Assembly (NCBI GenBank): GCA_002110485.1
Contig: MOWL01000023.1
Span: 744,001 to 808,000, forward strand
Reading direction: 5' to 3'
DNA length: 64,000 bases
DNA from: Emergomyces orientalis
Lineage: Eukaryota; Ascomycota; Eurotiomycetes; Onygenales; Ajellomycetaceae
Both the position numbers and the translations under genes were made by a program. Positions 1 through 11,742 of the stretch are shown piece after piece. Positions within the stretch are counted from its first letter, which is position 1. Each line of letters starts with the position of its first letter. The notes under the pieces are model-generated. The model was not told the DNA's origin. It saw only the letters and a program-made list of their open reading frames with translations, and ran no database searches.

Positions 1-1021
1 CGCTAAACGCCCGAGCGTTTTCAGGATATTTATATGGTCTCCAGGCAATAATAGCACAAGTTTGAAATATCGCAGGATTCGGAGAAGTAAGGATGGATCC
101 AAGACTTGTGACGTTGGTCTAAAATTGACATCTGTCAGAGTTACAGGAAATGTTGGACAAAGCATGTGGAATTCAAGGATTGAAAACTGTAAATTTTTAA
201 ACCGGGCCATGGACACATTTATCAAGCACACCACAAAAAAGCACTAGAAACATCGGACCCGGGAGAAATTCTTCGTGGGGACCACCGAGCCAACTCGGGG
301 CTCTCCGAAATAGGCAAGATATTTCGAAATGGGTTCAATTTTGAAACGGACGATAACGTGCCCGAATTCGTCACCTAAAGACGCCAATAACTTGCCCGGC
401 ATAAACTTGAATAGCTATCTAAACCTTTTGGGCGCGGAGACAGTATGAAAATCTTATAATGGGGTATTCCTGGACGATTGGGAGTCGCTACTATCTCATC
501 TCACTCACCAAAGCAGGAGCAAGAGTAACGTTCTTCGTACTGGCAGCATGGTTCATAACGAGGATGAGCATCTCTTACCCAGCCTTGAAAATCGCTGACG
601 CCGTTGAGGAGTGGTGGTATACTAACAAAAGGTAATGGTGAAGTTTATCGATTATCTGATCCCGTAGTAGAGGACATCACAGTGCTGGCTGCTCAGTAAT
701 TCCTTATGCCCTCCAGTAGCATCGCTGTCGTTGTGGCGGCGGTGGAGGTGACTGAGTATGGTTGTAGTTGGCGATTCGGTTTGAGTAAGGCTGTAGCTCC
801 GCCTGCGCAATGACGCCAAGCAGCGACGGGAAGCTTATATTTAGTTCCAAAGGACACTGTGGCTGCTTGAGAGGCTTCGGGAGAACCGCAACCCGCAGAA
901 ACCTTGGAATCAATCACCAATTGCTCACCACATTCTGCGCACGCAGGCTAGTTGAATGAGTGAGCAATTGGATTTCTTTTCACTCGTGTCTTGGTCTGCT
1001 TGAGCAAGAACGAATCAAGCC
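1..1021. other. intergenic, no gene recognised
   Basis: Only short overlapping ORFs are present, and none resembles a known family or carries convincing splice sites. It probably holds the ALG5 promoter and the flank of a gene outside the window. The stretch at 1-250 could be the tail of an off-window gene, but nothing identifies it. Confidence 0.5.
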
Positions 1022-2412
1022 ATGGTGGACCTCAAAGCTCTGAGCGAGATATGCGCCGAATGCATAGAGCGAGCCAGCAATATTCCCCCCTTGCTGTGGT
1101 TAATATTACTGCTATCTACCTTTGCAGGTGCCATTCTTTTTGTAGGTTTAACGCCGATTGATTGCATGCCATCTATTTTACTCAATTAACCAAATTCCTT
1201 CCAGGGATATACTCTACTCTTCCTTGTAGCGCCACGTCCCCGTTCTCCGTTGCCCCAGGAGAAAAGATACAAAACTATTTCAGAAACTGGATCAATTACG
1301 GAACCCCGGTTGCTGCCCTGTTGGCAAGATAGCCTAGGAGACCCTGCAACAGAAATGGAAAAAGCGGAGTTGTTTATGTCCGTCGTGGTGCCCGCATACA
1401 ATGAAGAGGATCGGCTGGGAGGGATGCTGGAAGAGGCTGTGAATTATCTCGAGAAGACGTACGGGACGCTTGCGGAACTTCAGCAGGATGGAGCTCTGCA
1501 TAAACAAGGTATGAAATCGGAAGGAACTCGCCGTCGTAAACTCGACGAAAACGCAAATGGAAACACGGGCACACCATTAAAGGGATGGGAAATCCTGGTC
1601 GTATCAGATGGTTCCACGGATAGGACCGTAGAAGTCGCGTTGGCGTTTGCTAGAGATCATCAACTTTCCCTACACCCCAAGAGCCATGCAGGACCATGGA
1701 CAATGGCCTCAACTGGGGAAGGCGTACATATCCCTCCTGGGACAATTCGAGTTATCACCCTAGCGCAGAATAGAGGGAAGGGGGGCGCCGTCATGCATGG
1801 TATGAGGCATGTACGAGGACAATATGTAATATTCGCCGATGCGGATGGTGCTAGTCGATTCGACGACCTCGGAAAGTTAGTATCAGCTTGTCAGCAGATC
1901 GAAGATGGGTCGTCCCGAGGCCTTGCAGTCGGATCCAGAGCACATCTAGTCGGCAGCGAAGCCGTGGTTAAGGTATAGTACACATGTACACCACACACAC
2001 ACACACACACAACATAACCCCTCTATCTCTATATTCTACATCTGCTAACAATTATACTCCCACCCAGCGCTCCAAACTCCGGAACTTCCTCATGCACTCC
2101 TTTCACTTAATCCTACGCATCCTCACCCCGCCGGCCACAGCTGCTATAAAGGATACCCAATGTGGCTTCAAGCTCTTCTCCCGCGCATCTTTACCATACA
2201 TCATCCCGCACATGCACTCTGAAGGCTGGATCTTCGACGTGGAAATACTCATGCTTGCTGAATTTGCCAGCATACCTGTGACTGAGGTTCCCGTGGGCTG
2301 GAGAGAGGTCAAAGGAAGCAAGCTGAATGTACTATGGGATAGTTTGGGGATGGCATGGGGGTTGGCAATCTTACGCCTGGCCTGGGGGTTTGGTGTTTAT
2401 AGACGAACTTGA
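1022..2412 (+). CDS. ALG5: Dolichyl-phosphate beta-glucosyltransferase (Alg5), 3 exons, 410 aa
   Basis: Exons are 1022-1141, 1205-1972 and 2068-2412, all phase 0. The protein makes dolichyl-phosphate-glucose from UDP-glucose on the cytosolic face of the ER, the donor for the last sugars of the N-glycan precursor. Residues 20-50 form one hydrophobic membrane anchor, typical of Alg5. A GT-A family 2 domain follows: SVVVPAYNEEDRL near residue 96, VVSDGSTDRT, the NRGKGGAV loop, and the metal/nucleotide motif FADADGA near residue 250. The last exon carries DTQCGFKLFSR and the EGWIFDVEIL block that are diagnostic for Alg5/DPM-like enzymes. The start is upstream of the in-frame TTG at 1250 because the anchor is encoded by exon 1. 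The protein is longer than yeast Alg5 (about 334 aa) because of a low-complexity stretch near residues 125-150. Intron 2 holds an AC dinucleotide run. I am confident of the identity. Confidence 0.95.
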
Positions 2413-3125
2413 CCGAAGGAATTTTCCCGGTGACTGTCTGTTTTCTTCGTATTTTCTTTACCAATTTGTATTGGTTGGCGTTCTACCAGCAGGTTTGGTT
2501 CGGGATACAAATTTCGTTTCCTTTTGCTATTTTCCCCCAAATGGACTTCCCTAAGGCTATAGATGTATATAAATGACGTTTGTTCTCCGTTCGATGAACG
2601 TATAAATACGTGATAGAGGGGGAGGCATCCCCATAACTGCGATATGCGTGTTGTAGGTTCAAAAGATCTTGCTTTATGTAACTCATTATGATTTATGATG
2701 AATGAATTCTTCATAAACTGATACGGCGTTTCGAACTATTAGAGGAGTTCAACTTTTGTTCACCTCTTCTCTTCCGCCTGGTATACAAGGTGTCAGTTGA
2801 CTTGTGAACTTTGAATACCTAGCCCGCCTCTCATCAGGGACAAAGTGAAAGCCCCATTTCCTCTGTTCGGATTGGTTAAAATGGAATCCAGCTTTATGTA
2901 TATTCAGTTTGGAATGAGAATATGTATTGTCTGATTGTCTAATAGAGTTTCATAAAACAATCTATACGAAAAGAAATTCTAGGGGACAAAACTTCGCACC
3001 TATAATATTAAAGAAGAACAATATAAAAATGATAGTACAGATAGCTTAATAGCGCGTCTAGGGATATATAATGCGAGGTAGCAGAAAAGCTCGGCATTCT
3101 TTTAATATCTCAATACTGAGACTGT
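2413..3125. other. intergenic, no gene seen
   Basis: This is AT-rich sequence between the ALG5 stop and the esterase relic. Nothing codes convincingly, and it most likely contains the ALG5 3' UTR. A G-rich tract at about 3248-3270 lies inside the last intron of the relic, not here. Confidence 0.5.
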
Positions 3126-4176
3126 CTACGCCATCTGCTCCCTCAGCAATTCAGCAATTGCACTCGCGATGCAGGTCGTTCAGCCAAAAATATTGACTCA
3201 CGGGGATTCTACAAGTTTCGTAGAAGGTATCCCATTCAGAGGTGCCACTGGGGGTGGGGGGAGAGGGGGTTGCCAGCTAGATTTATTACTTAAAATGAAA
3301 ATACGAGCGTAATATCATGGAGGCTTGCATAGTGTATCAGAAATTGGCACTTACCGCGTGTACTCTTTACAAACACCTGTTGTATTCTTGTAAATAGTAG
3401 TTTGCTCATATGCGCCAGGGTCGTACAGCACCTGGGTGTAGAGTGCGTTTGTGCTGAACTGGAAGATCCTGCCGTCATCGTACTGCGATTGAGTTTCTTC
3501 GGCGAATTTAGCCACGCGGGTGTTCCAGTCATTAATTGATATGGCTTCAATCCTCTGGGCAGTCTCTCCATGCGCATGGGTCATTGAAGAGCGGTCCACC
3601 GGGGGCACGTCCAGGAATAGAAAGTTGCGTGCTCCTGCTTCGTACAAACGAGAGATCAAATCGGAATAGACATTGAAGATCGCATCGAACAAAGTCACGT
3701 TTTGCCGGCCATAGCTGTTGCAGATATCATTAATACCAATGAAGAATGCGAATAGAGTGTCGAGAGAGTCCCATGATGCTACTTCACGTTTAAAACCATA
3801 GATCGGGAGGAATCTGTCTTCGACTTGGTTTTTCAGTGATGGAACACTGTCTTGGAAAGGACCAACTAAAGCAGAGCCAACCGTTGCACCGGCGCAGGCC
3901 AGGTTGTAAGTTTGATATAATTGTCGTTATATGTTGTGGTGAGGAAATTGACCCAATTTGGGCCGCTGTTAGGAATCCATGAGTAGCAGTGATTTAAAAG
4001 GTCAAAATCCACGCTGGACGGGCCTACTTGGAAGATGTATGCCCGCTATAGAAAACCAATGTCAGTGGAGGATTGAACCATTCTGGGTACATAGAAGTGG
4101 CTCACTTACGGATACGGAGGATTTCCTAAGGGGTTCCCTGTACATTGGTAAGGGCTGAAGGTGCAATATACCTTTT
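3126..4176 (-). pseudogene. GDSL/SGNH esterase (carbohydrate esterase family 16-like), decayed
   Basis: Pieces of a secreted GDSL esterase read in order on the minus strand. They are GNPLGNPPYP near 4105-4140, GPNWVNFLTTTYN near 3950, ACAGATVGSALVGPFQDSV near 3870-3900, the block-III motif FFIGINDICNSYG near 3730, the long block 3351-3698 (FLFLDVPPVDR), and after an intron FWLNDLH with the catalytic Asp-x-x-His near 3180. The gene is broken in at least three places. The first block containing the nucleophile Ser (FGDSY) is not found upstream. A one-base frame change separates TTTYND from the YNLACAG block near 3915. Just after the catalytic His there is a small deletion with a frame change, after which the expected tail AIAELLREQMA and its stop at 3126-3128 are still readable. 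Splice sites (for example GTAAGT at 3356) survive, so decay is recent. The domain assignment is secure; the CE16 subfamily is an inference. Confidence 0.75.
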
Positions 4177-5822
4177 CCGGCGTAATTAAATTAAATCAAC
4201 GCAGAAATAAAGATAAGCGCAAGGGAGATGCTCAGCAGTTCTTAAGCGCTTGGCCCTGCCATTGCAGAGATGCAAGACCCTGTGATGGAGTTGGTCTCAA
4301 GATCCTTAGATCAGGAACAGAATCCTGCGCGCACCCATTTTGGTCCCGAAAATAATATGTAGACAGATATTTGAACATGGTCTCACTCTTTGAATAGACA
4401 GTAATCAACTGTCTCTATAGTCATGCCCTTGGAAATCGTCCTGTTTCCTCCTAATGTATTCTCCTCCTTCCTCTCGGAACAGCACCCCAAACATGGCGTC
4501 AGATTAATCGTTGGTGTTTGACCTGAGATTGTTTTCGACATAATTGTAATTAAGCACGCACCGATACATTGCCGTTTTCGCTTTGATCAATAGAAAATAT
4601 ACGGAATTTGAAATTTCTTTGTCTTCCGTTTGGGGATTGTAGGTAATCTACTCTCAAGCTGGCATACGGTCAGGCCGATATGCAGTTTCACCTTTGTGAA
4701 GTGCAATTGTCTGTATATTGAACGCGCTTGGTGAATGTTATGCCAGATCTATAATTAACCCGCCCGCAACCTAGAAAGCGAAGGCAATTGCAGCTCCGCT
4801 GTTGAATGTTGGGCTGCATGGTTCGCAGGCACGAAATAATCCCAGCCGTTTGAGTTGAGGAGCCAGACTCTTTTGCGGGATACATTGGTTTTCCGTGTTC
4901 CATTCATATGAAATCCTGCTAGATCTGACCGAGTGGATTTCTTTGAAGTAACCAAAATTATCGCGGATGTTATGATGATATGATAGGAACCTCTTAGCTC
5001 TCAGGAAGCGTAGTGAGCCCGATTGTCCGAGGATACATTCTTTGATGCGAAACAACCCCTGTTGGGTGCTTGCTGATCCCGCAACGGTATCATGGAATGG
5101 AGGGACGAAAAGATGGGTCAGAGGTTTAACACATCTTCCGTCGAAAGGACGAGATAGCAGGATGGTTTGTAAAATGCGAGAAACCTGCGACATCAACAAA
5201 ATGCTTATCTTGTTGTTGGGTTTGAAGAAGTTGCATAGAGCAGGCCGAAGAAGCAGAAGATAGCTTCATATGACTGTGTCTAAGGAGATTGCCAAGCCAT
5301 GGCGGATGACAAAAGGAATCCGTTAATTATCAATAATTGCTGCAAATACTGAATCCATCTGAGATATTCTCTGCCGTGTGTTCTGGTGGTTACGATGATA
5401 TACATTTACCAACCAGACCCAGGACATGACGTCGCCTTAAAGCCTTCCCTTGGCTAAATAACGCGATAGTTACCTCACAGATAAATTATCACCCCACAAG
5501 AGAACGGGGGCACAGACACGCGAATCCAACCATCGCCGTCGTTATAAAAAAAATTTTAATGCCATGTTCTACGATCCCGCCTGCAATTGACGAATCTCAT
5601 TCCGGAGTCTCGCCCTGCGATTCTAGACTGGCACCTTATGAACGCAACCCCCCCCAAGTGACGACGATGTTGGCACTAGCCAAGTCATAATATTGATTGT
5701 TGCAGATCTAATATTTAATTTTTCATTCCGACGCCCTTTTTCGGTTGAACCTACAGGGTAATATGGTTGAATAGTAGCAACAACAAACCTACCTAGGCAC
5801 CGAGTCATCCTTCCTGGTAAAA
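4177..5822. other. intergenic, no supported gene
   Basis: The longest minus-strand frame here (4771-5199) ends in a composition-biased tail, has no recognisable domain and overlaps two other frames of similar length, so I do not call it. A poly-C run lies at about 5648-5656 just before the 5823 gene. The stretch may include the lost 5' part of the esterase relic and the promoter of the 5823 gene. Confidence 0.4.
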
Positions 5823-7046
5823 ATGGCCCAGACTATTCCACAGCCATGTGGCGAAAGCCTTGAACACTTGCGCGATGACCGCCAGCACTCGCCCACGTCA
5901 TCTCCGATGCGCCGCGCACAGTCGCTAACTGCCGATAACTCGCGTTTGAAAGGGTCTGATGGCACCGCTACTGTGTCGAGCAGAGTATCGACAGACCGTT
6001 CGAGCGTCCATTTTTTCGGCTTCATCGAGCAGTCTAGGTTAGCAGTCCAATCCCTGCGGTTGAGTTTCGAGCGTGAACGAGCTGCGTTTGCAGAAGAACG
6101 GAAGCTTTGGGAGAAGGAAAGGACGATTATGAAACAGAGGATTGCGGAGCTGGAACAAGGACAAAGAAAATCTTCTAAAACCGTGAAGCCCCAGATGGCG
6201 TCAAATACCAGCGGGAAGGGGAACCCTAAAACACACGATGTTCATCATATATGGGAAGGATCAAGCCCGACTCTACAGCCTACAAGAGTATTTTGGGAGG
6301 AAGAGGAAGAGCAGAGCTCTCAAGAACAGAAACACCCTGGCAGCAACAACGTCGGACTTGGATTACCCCCCTCGCTTGACGAAGCCCTTTCTCCTAGGAC
6401 GCGGCCCGCCGATCGAACTACCGCAGTCGGAGTCCCCATCGAATTAGTTGACAGCAGTTTGGATGGAATCACTCTAAAATCTACCGCTCTAGCCCCCGAT
6501 ATCCTGGCAAAAGCCTCTTCGGCTTCCCCTTCAGACGTCGCATCCCCATCCCCAAATCAAACCCCAGACCCTAAATCGACAGAAACCAAGAAACCCTTGC
6601 ATATTGCGCTATCGGAATTAGGACCCCCGGAAGAGAACCTCGTGAGAGATGCAGGACATACTCCAATGACGGTCATTAACCCCGGTGCGGACACAAGCGA
6701 CATATCCACAGAGGTTGGCACATTGACGATGGAATCTCCCCTTGCACCTCAACAAACCCTTGAGTCAGAGGAGTCCTACATCCCCGCGGTCGACGAAGAC
6801 CCGGCCCTCCAAGGCCCTCTAGGCTTGAGAAATGACAAAAAACAGGACATCGAGTTTCTCGAAGCCCTCGACCAGAAGTTATTGAACGAAGCGAGAAAAC
6901 TCGCTAAACCTGGCCCTGGTTCCGATTCTGGCGAACTGGAAGCCACCATTTCTGGCGACGAACAACAGCTGTTAGAATCCGAACAGGAGGCCGGGATCAA
7001 ATTTAAACATAGCACGAATTTTGGCTCTGCTTTTGGAACCCTATAA
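5823..7046 (+). CDS. Conserved-looking fungal coiled-coil protein of unknown function, 407 aa
   Basis: A single open exon starts at an ATG in the context AAAATGG. Residues 1-60 are Ser/Thr-rich and likely disordered. Residues 62-114 form one strong amphipathic helix rich in E, R, K and L (FFGFIEQSRLAVQ, then FERERAAFAEERKLWEKER), predicted as a coiled coil. The heptad style resembles the N-terminal coil of striatin-type scaffold proteins, but no WD repeats follow. The remaining 290 residues are low-complexity, Pro/Ser/Glu-rich, with a second short acidic helix near 340-385 and a terminal FGSAFGTL. No catalytic motif, signal peptide or membrane segment is visible. Codon use looks normal for the window and there are no internal stops, so I consider it a real gene, probably a scaffold or regulatory protein (inference). 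Confidence 0.75.
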   Translation: MAQTIPQPCGESLEHLRDDRQHSPTSSPMRRAQSLTADNSRLKGSDGTATVSSRVSTDRSSVHFFGFIEQSRLAVQSLRLSFERERAAFAEERKLWEKERTIMKQRIAELEQGQRKSSKTVKPQMASNTSGKGNPKTHDVHHIWEGSSPTLQPTRVFWEEEEEQSSQEQKHPGSNNVGLGLPPSLDEALSPRTRPADRTTAVGVPIELVDSSLDGITLKSTALAPDILAKASSASPSDVASPSPNQTPDPKSTETKKPLHIALSELGPPEENLVRDAGHTPMTVINPGADTSDISTEVGTLTMESPLAPQQTLESEESYIPAVDEDPALQGPLGLRNDKKQDIEFLEALDQKLLNEARKLAKPGPGSDSGELEATISGDEQQLLESEQEAGIKFKHSTNFGSAFGTL

Positions 7047-8387
7047 TCTATTTATTTTTCAGTCATCCCCTATTCTATTTTTGCAACGGAAACAGAAAAC
7101 TTTGTAATATCTAGCTATATATCCTATGTACAGTACTCAATTTTGAATTATCTTTTCGGCTATCATATATTTATTTGGACTACATTTGTTGACGGACCAT
7201 CTCGAGATCTATCAAGTACCACCTCGGCTTTGTCTCATTCCTCCTTTTTGGCCTTCAACCATTATATTTTTCGAACCCGGACTTCTCTCTCAGACGTTCT
7301 CAGCCTCTCACTACTCTCTTGGCGCCTCACACCAGAATTCCAATTCGGTTGTCACGGCGGTGCAGCATGCTACGCTGTACTCGCGCACCTTTTCATCAAT
7401 ATTCCTGCAGAGGTGATGGCTTGCGAACGTGAAATCTGTCACATTCACTTTTTTTTTAATGCCGTCCGCGATATATACAGAGGCCTAGCCCGTTTTTTCT
7501 CCATCCGATGTCTTCTTAGTTTATATATACGTACGTTCGATATATGACATTTGCACCTTTATGCTTTCTGCAAATATACACTTGTATGAAAGCTCGAATC
7601 ATTGGATATACATATGCCTACATCCATACTTTTTTGTTGGCCTTTCCTGCCTTGCGAGTAGGAGTGAAAGCAATGCCCATGTAATTTTCCATTTATCCTC
7701 GATTCCTCTCCGTTGCTGCAGCCCTCCGCACTGTTGCTCAATATGTCGGTGCGAATGGAGAACATGGATAACCTACTAACAAACCTGGAACAGTTACATA
7801 GATTGAATACCGCGTAGCATGGAGCGCCCTTTACCTTGCCTTGGTATTTCCCGCCAACATCCGTGGCTCGTTTCCCCCAATACCGACCATTTGGCTACAG
7901 AAGGAAAGAAAAGAAGAAAGAGTAAAAGGGAACGCTGGACTGGATGTCTAATTTAAATTCAAATGCATCTTGTGGTATTATGTGTAATATTGCGATTTTT
8001 CTGGCATGTGAATCAATCGCGCCGAACTCCTGTCTCCAAAGCAAAGGGGTCATGTACATAGGGTTTAGCATCGTAAAATGAGATAGAATGAGTAACCACA
8101 GTAAGGAGGCATAATAATAAATCAAGGAAAGGGAGATATCAAACTCAAGTCAAAATCAAAAAGGAAAGGGGATTCCGCGAGAAGTTCACCCCCAAGGCAA
8201 CAAAAGATAGGCGATATTAGAAATGGTGGGGAACCAAAATAGAATTGGCCATCCCAAGGGGCCAGGGGTTCCCATGTTGCGAGCGGCACAACCCATCCAT
8301 CCATCCATCCATCCATCCATCCATTTCTACATTGTATCATAAGTGCCAAGGGATGGTGAACAAAGAAACAATCACTATGTTCGCCAC
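7047..8387. other. intergenic between convergent genes (3' UTRs)
   Basis: The 5823 gene and ATG3 converge here. The sequence is T- and A-rich with no supported ORF. Frames at 7143-7547 lack any family resemblance. It holds the CATC microsatellite listed separately. Confidence 0.5.
8293..8324. repeat. (CATC)n tetranucleotide microsatellite
   Basis: About eight tandem copies of CATC/ATCC lie some 60 bp downstream of the ATG3 stop codon, probably in its 3' UTR. Confidence 0.9.
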
Positions 8388-9673
8388 CTAAACCCCCATC
8401 GTGAAGTCATGCTCAATACCCGGCGTCACGCTCGCAATAAACTTCAAGAAAACCACCAAATACTGGTCTACCCGTATCGCCACGCGCTGCTCTTCATCTT
8501 CTTCACCACCCTCATGCTGCAATACCTCCCACTCATCTCCCGCGCTCCCACTGGCTGCCCCAGGCCCCGGTCCCTGCTGCAACGGTTGCTGTTGCTGTTG
8601 ATGTTGTTGCCGCTGGTGGTGCTCAGGAGAAATCGTCAGACGGGCGGTATCATCCACAAGACCTTCTAGCCCGCTCTCAATTTTCGAGGGCACATTTCGC
8701 CTCGCGTCTTCTGCCGAAGTAGCATTTTTCAACTTCTGGCGGCGGAGTTTTAGAGCCGCGTCGGCGCGGTCGAGGAGGACTTTCATCACGCTTGCGTGGC
8801 GGCAAGGGTGCACGCTGGCCATTTTCACGCCACCGTCGAAGAAGGGGAAGTCTTCTAGTGTGACGGTTTTGTCTTTGTAATCGCCGACGATGTCTTCCAT
8901 CATGAGGTGTGGGGCTAGGGGTTCGGACGGGGAGATGTAGCCGGAAAGGTAGAGGCGGGGGGTTCGGTAGTAGGGGCTGTAGGTTATGTAGAGGGTGTAG
9001 GTGCGGAGGGGTCTGTGAGATAAATGTTAGTATGTTGCGTGTATCCAAGTCAATCCGAAAAGGGGGGGGTGTGGAGAGAGCGGGGGGGTAAGCAACCATC
9101 CCAAAAGAAAAGAAAAGAAGGTGCTTACGCATCAGTCCCAGCCTTCCCAACCGGCTCCCTTATAATAGCCTCTTCATCATCGTCGTCATCCTCCATATCT
9201 GGAATCTCCTCCTCGTCTTCTTCTCTCTCCCCCATATTCCCTGCCTCATCCACCGTCCGCACATCTTTTATCCTTGCCTCATGACTATCCGACATCCCCC
9301 CGCCCGTCCTCAACCAACCGTCATCGTCATCGCCACCACTCCCGCCGCCTCCAGCACCACCACTCAACCCATCAGTAACCATGACATCTTCCCGACCAGC
9401 ATCTCCAGCAAAGTTATCATCAAGCCGTCGATGGCATGGTACTCCGCGTGTAACTAGGAACTGTTTTCCAGGTGGTAGATGCGCTGCTCGCTTTGCCGGC
9501 GAAGCAGCATCTTCCCACGACCAGGTAGGGAACTTATATACTAGATAATCGCCTGCGAGAACGAATTCTTCAGGCGTGATCTGGCCAGTGGAGCGGAATG
9601 TGGAGGTGTGAGATATTGGGGCAAGACGGTCCCTCCATGTGCTCAGTGTGGAGCGGACGACGTTCATATTCAA
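8388..9673 (-). CDS. ATG3: Autophagy E2-like conjugating enzyme Atg3, 2 exons, 389 aa
   Basis: Exons are 9673-9129 and 9012-8388 (545 + 625 nt), separated by an intron with donor GTAAGC, branch CTAAC and acceptor CACAG. Atg3 transfers Atg8 from the E1 Atg7 to phosphatidylethanolamine on the growing autophagosome. The N-terminus ([10 protein letters not shown], then [35 protein letters not shown]) is the conserved Atg3 start. A long acidic flexible region (about 105-180) follows, then [20 protein letters not shown] and the catalytic HPCRHASVM with the active Cys near residue 250. The C-terminus ([24 protein letters not shown]) is the Atg3 signature. A Gln/His-rich low-complexity segment (about 317-332) lies between the active site and the tail. 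The enzyme appears intact. ATG101 lies 46 kb away in the same window, with no sign that the two are coregulated. Confidence 0.97.
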
Positions 9674-10727
9674 GAGGTCTATTTAGATTATTCTTTTACC
9701 TAAGAATCCTGCCGGTTGTATATTCAAAAGATGGTAAAAGTAAGAGAAACTCAATAGAAAGTAATTGTTGAAGAGAGATTTTGGCTTAGATAGTTATGTT
9801 GAGATAGCAGGGTGTACAGTATGTGCAGTACAAGGCTGCAGCAATGTTTATCACCAACCACCACTTAACCAACCTTATGACGATGTGAGGGGGATCACGT
9901 GGACATATTGCCAGAGCTCAGATACATGAGTAAGCAAGTCAGCGGAGGATGGTATTTCCTGTCCGAGTGAGATCTGTATCACCTGTCAACACCGCAGGTA
10001 GGAAATAGTAATTCATGTACTTGATGGAAAACATAGTTGGAATCAGGTGGACGGAATCAGCAGAAACATTCAGCCCTATGATGAGAATTGGAGCTCAGGA
10101 GCCGCAAATGCGATGCATTCCGAAGTTACATTATTCAATAGGCTCGTGACCTTCATATCAGATCTATTAATGCTTCTGTAAGGTAGAAGGTGTAACTTGA
10201 TGACATTCTCTTAAGTCGAAGTACAGGAATCCTACGCACATTGTGGGATTTTTGGTTGCCTAGAGTAGGTAGTTAGCCCCCACCAATTTCCCGTCAACAG
10301 CATATTTGGCGGGGAATAAGCTCGTAGATCCCAAAAGGGCTTTCGTGTTCTGATCCCCCTCCTAAAATGGCGAATTGAATGTTGCCAAGTTGAGAACTCA
10401 TGATGAATATGGGTAAGTTCCGCATTGTCACACTCGTGGAAGTACTAGGGGACTCAAGCTCAAGTGTCGCGATTACCTCTCGAATCAGGAATGTTGGTTC
10501 GCGCTCGAACGGGCATTGTAAATTGTCAATAAGGTCAGTCCCTGATATGCTGGTATAATACTTTGCCGTTGGACCATCCCGCAGTAGTTCGCTTTGTGAT
10601 AATCGAAGAGGCGATCATCACCTCAACCGTGGTCGACGAAGCCATGGGCACCCCCAGTCAAGTTCGTTCAATACGTTGACAAAAACTGGGTATATAGAAT
10701 TTCACAACGTATGCATAAGAATCCTGT
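9674..10727. other. ATG3 promoter and intergenic DNA
   Basis: This 1.05-kb stretch separates ATG3 (minus) from the 3' end of the cyclin gene (minus). I see no ORF with support. A CACGTG box sits about 220 bp upstream of the ATG3 start. The rest is AT-rich without evident repeats. Confidence 0.5.
9896..9901. promoter_or_regulatory. CACGTG E-box upstream of ATG3
   Basis: A perfect CACGTG palindrome occurs in the context TCACGTGGACA. The same 11 bases recur at 21766-21776 between AOS1 and its divergent neighbour. CACGTG is a bHLH-type site (Cbf1/SREBP class) in ascomycetes. Which factor binds here cannot be read from sequence. Confidence 0.4.
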
Positions 10728-11742
10728 TCATTCCCCTTCTTCCAGCATCTTCCTCGTCTCCAGCTCTGCCTCCAGCTGGTCAATCGTTAATGGAACCAGC
10801 CGCCCTTTCCATTTCTCTTTCTCAGCTTTTGCAAAACTCTCCATACTTCTCATCCCAACAACCAAAAAACCCAACTCTTCCCTATCCACGTCGAAAACTT
10901 CCCACCATTCATCATCCACAAGTTTCACGCCCTCCTCTCTAGCTGAGAGATAGATTGCGGAGACTGCCAATGCATTTGGCTGGTGCGTCAAGTATAGGAG
11001 TTGTGGAGAAAATAACGCCCCATTTAGGTGTTCAAAAACTCTTTTCGATACTGCCGTTGAGGATGTTCCAAGGGTCTGTAGATAGGTAAGGGCAATCGTA
11101 TGGGGGAGGGTGACGTGGGTGTTGAAGGCCAGGGTGCGAAGAACGGTAGCTTCCATCTTCATTAAGGCGAGTCGTCCTGCCTGGTAGCTCCCCTCCGACA
11201 CATAGTAGGATTCCGAAATTGGCCTCCCTGAGGGGGGTTGTAGGTTGGTAAAATCCAGTGGGGAAGCGTCTGGGGAGAGAAGGAACGCGTAAACATTGAT
11301 GATTGAGCGTGGAGAAACTGGGGTGAAGGAAAGTTTCGCCATCAGGTAGAGCGATGCGGCAGATATATCCTGAGTAGAATAGAACGGGGTGAGTATGGTT
11401 AGCCTTGATCTCTTACCTCCTAGGAGATTGATATTATATTGTGTTGAATTTTTTTTTCTCTGGGGAAATGTAAAGGGAGTGTCCAACCTTTGCGGAATAA
11501 ATAGCAAGGCTACCTCCTTCGGAGCCGACCCAAAACCTTGTGAAGATCACAATAGCTTGGGCAATCACATCCTGCGGTAGCTGCAGAAGGACTCCAGCAG
11601 CCTGTGTTAGTCGAACTGCAGCATACCGAATAGATGTCTCCAAGTCTGCAGGAATGCTGTCGAGAGATGAGGATGAGGTCGCCAGTTGAGTAGGAGTCGC
11701 AAGAGGGTTTGAGAGATTGCCCAGTGATGGTGTCGGAGCCAT
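10728..11742 (-). CDS. Cyclin L/Q-like cyclin-box protein, 2 exons, 298 aa
   Basis: Exons are 11742-11488 and 11369-10728 (255 + 642 nt, phase 0). The intron donor is a weak GTTGGA and its acceptor CTCAG. The protein has two cyclin folds. Helices of the first box are seen in SIRYAAVRLTQAAGVLLQLP, IFTRFW, DISAASLYLMAKL and RSIINVYAFLL. The second box covers VLRTLAFNTHVTLPHTIALTYLQTL through NALAVSAIYLSAREEG and WWEVFDVD. The pattern (AAGVLLQLPQ followed by RDIINV-like helix 4) matches the cyclin L / cyclin Q (FAM58A) group, which partners transcription- and splicing-linked CDKs such as CDK10 and CDK11. The final 40 residues form a charged helix. An N-terminal Ser/Thr-rich extension of about 25 residues precedes the box. 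The CDK partner is unknown; cyclin family membership is secure. Confidence 0.88.

Noticed and set aside
4771..5199. 142-aa minus-strand ORF and two overlapping frames
   Set aside because: Three mutually overlapping frames of similar length, no domain, no splice context and no start consensus; most likely noncoding.
7262..7280. TTCGAACCCGG resembling a tRNA B box on the minus strand
   Set aside because: No A box, no cloverleaf and no terminator at the expected distances.
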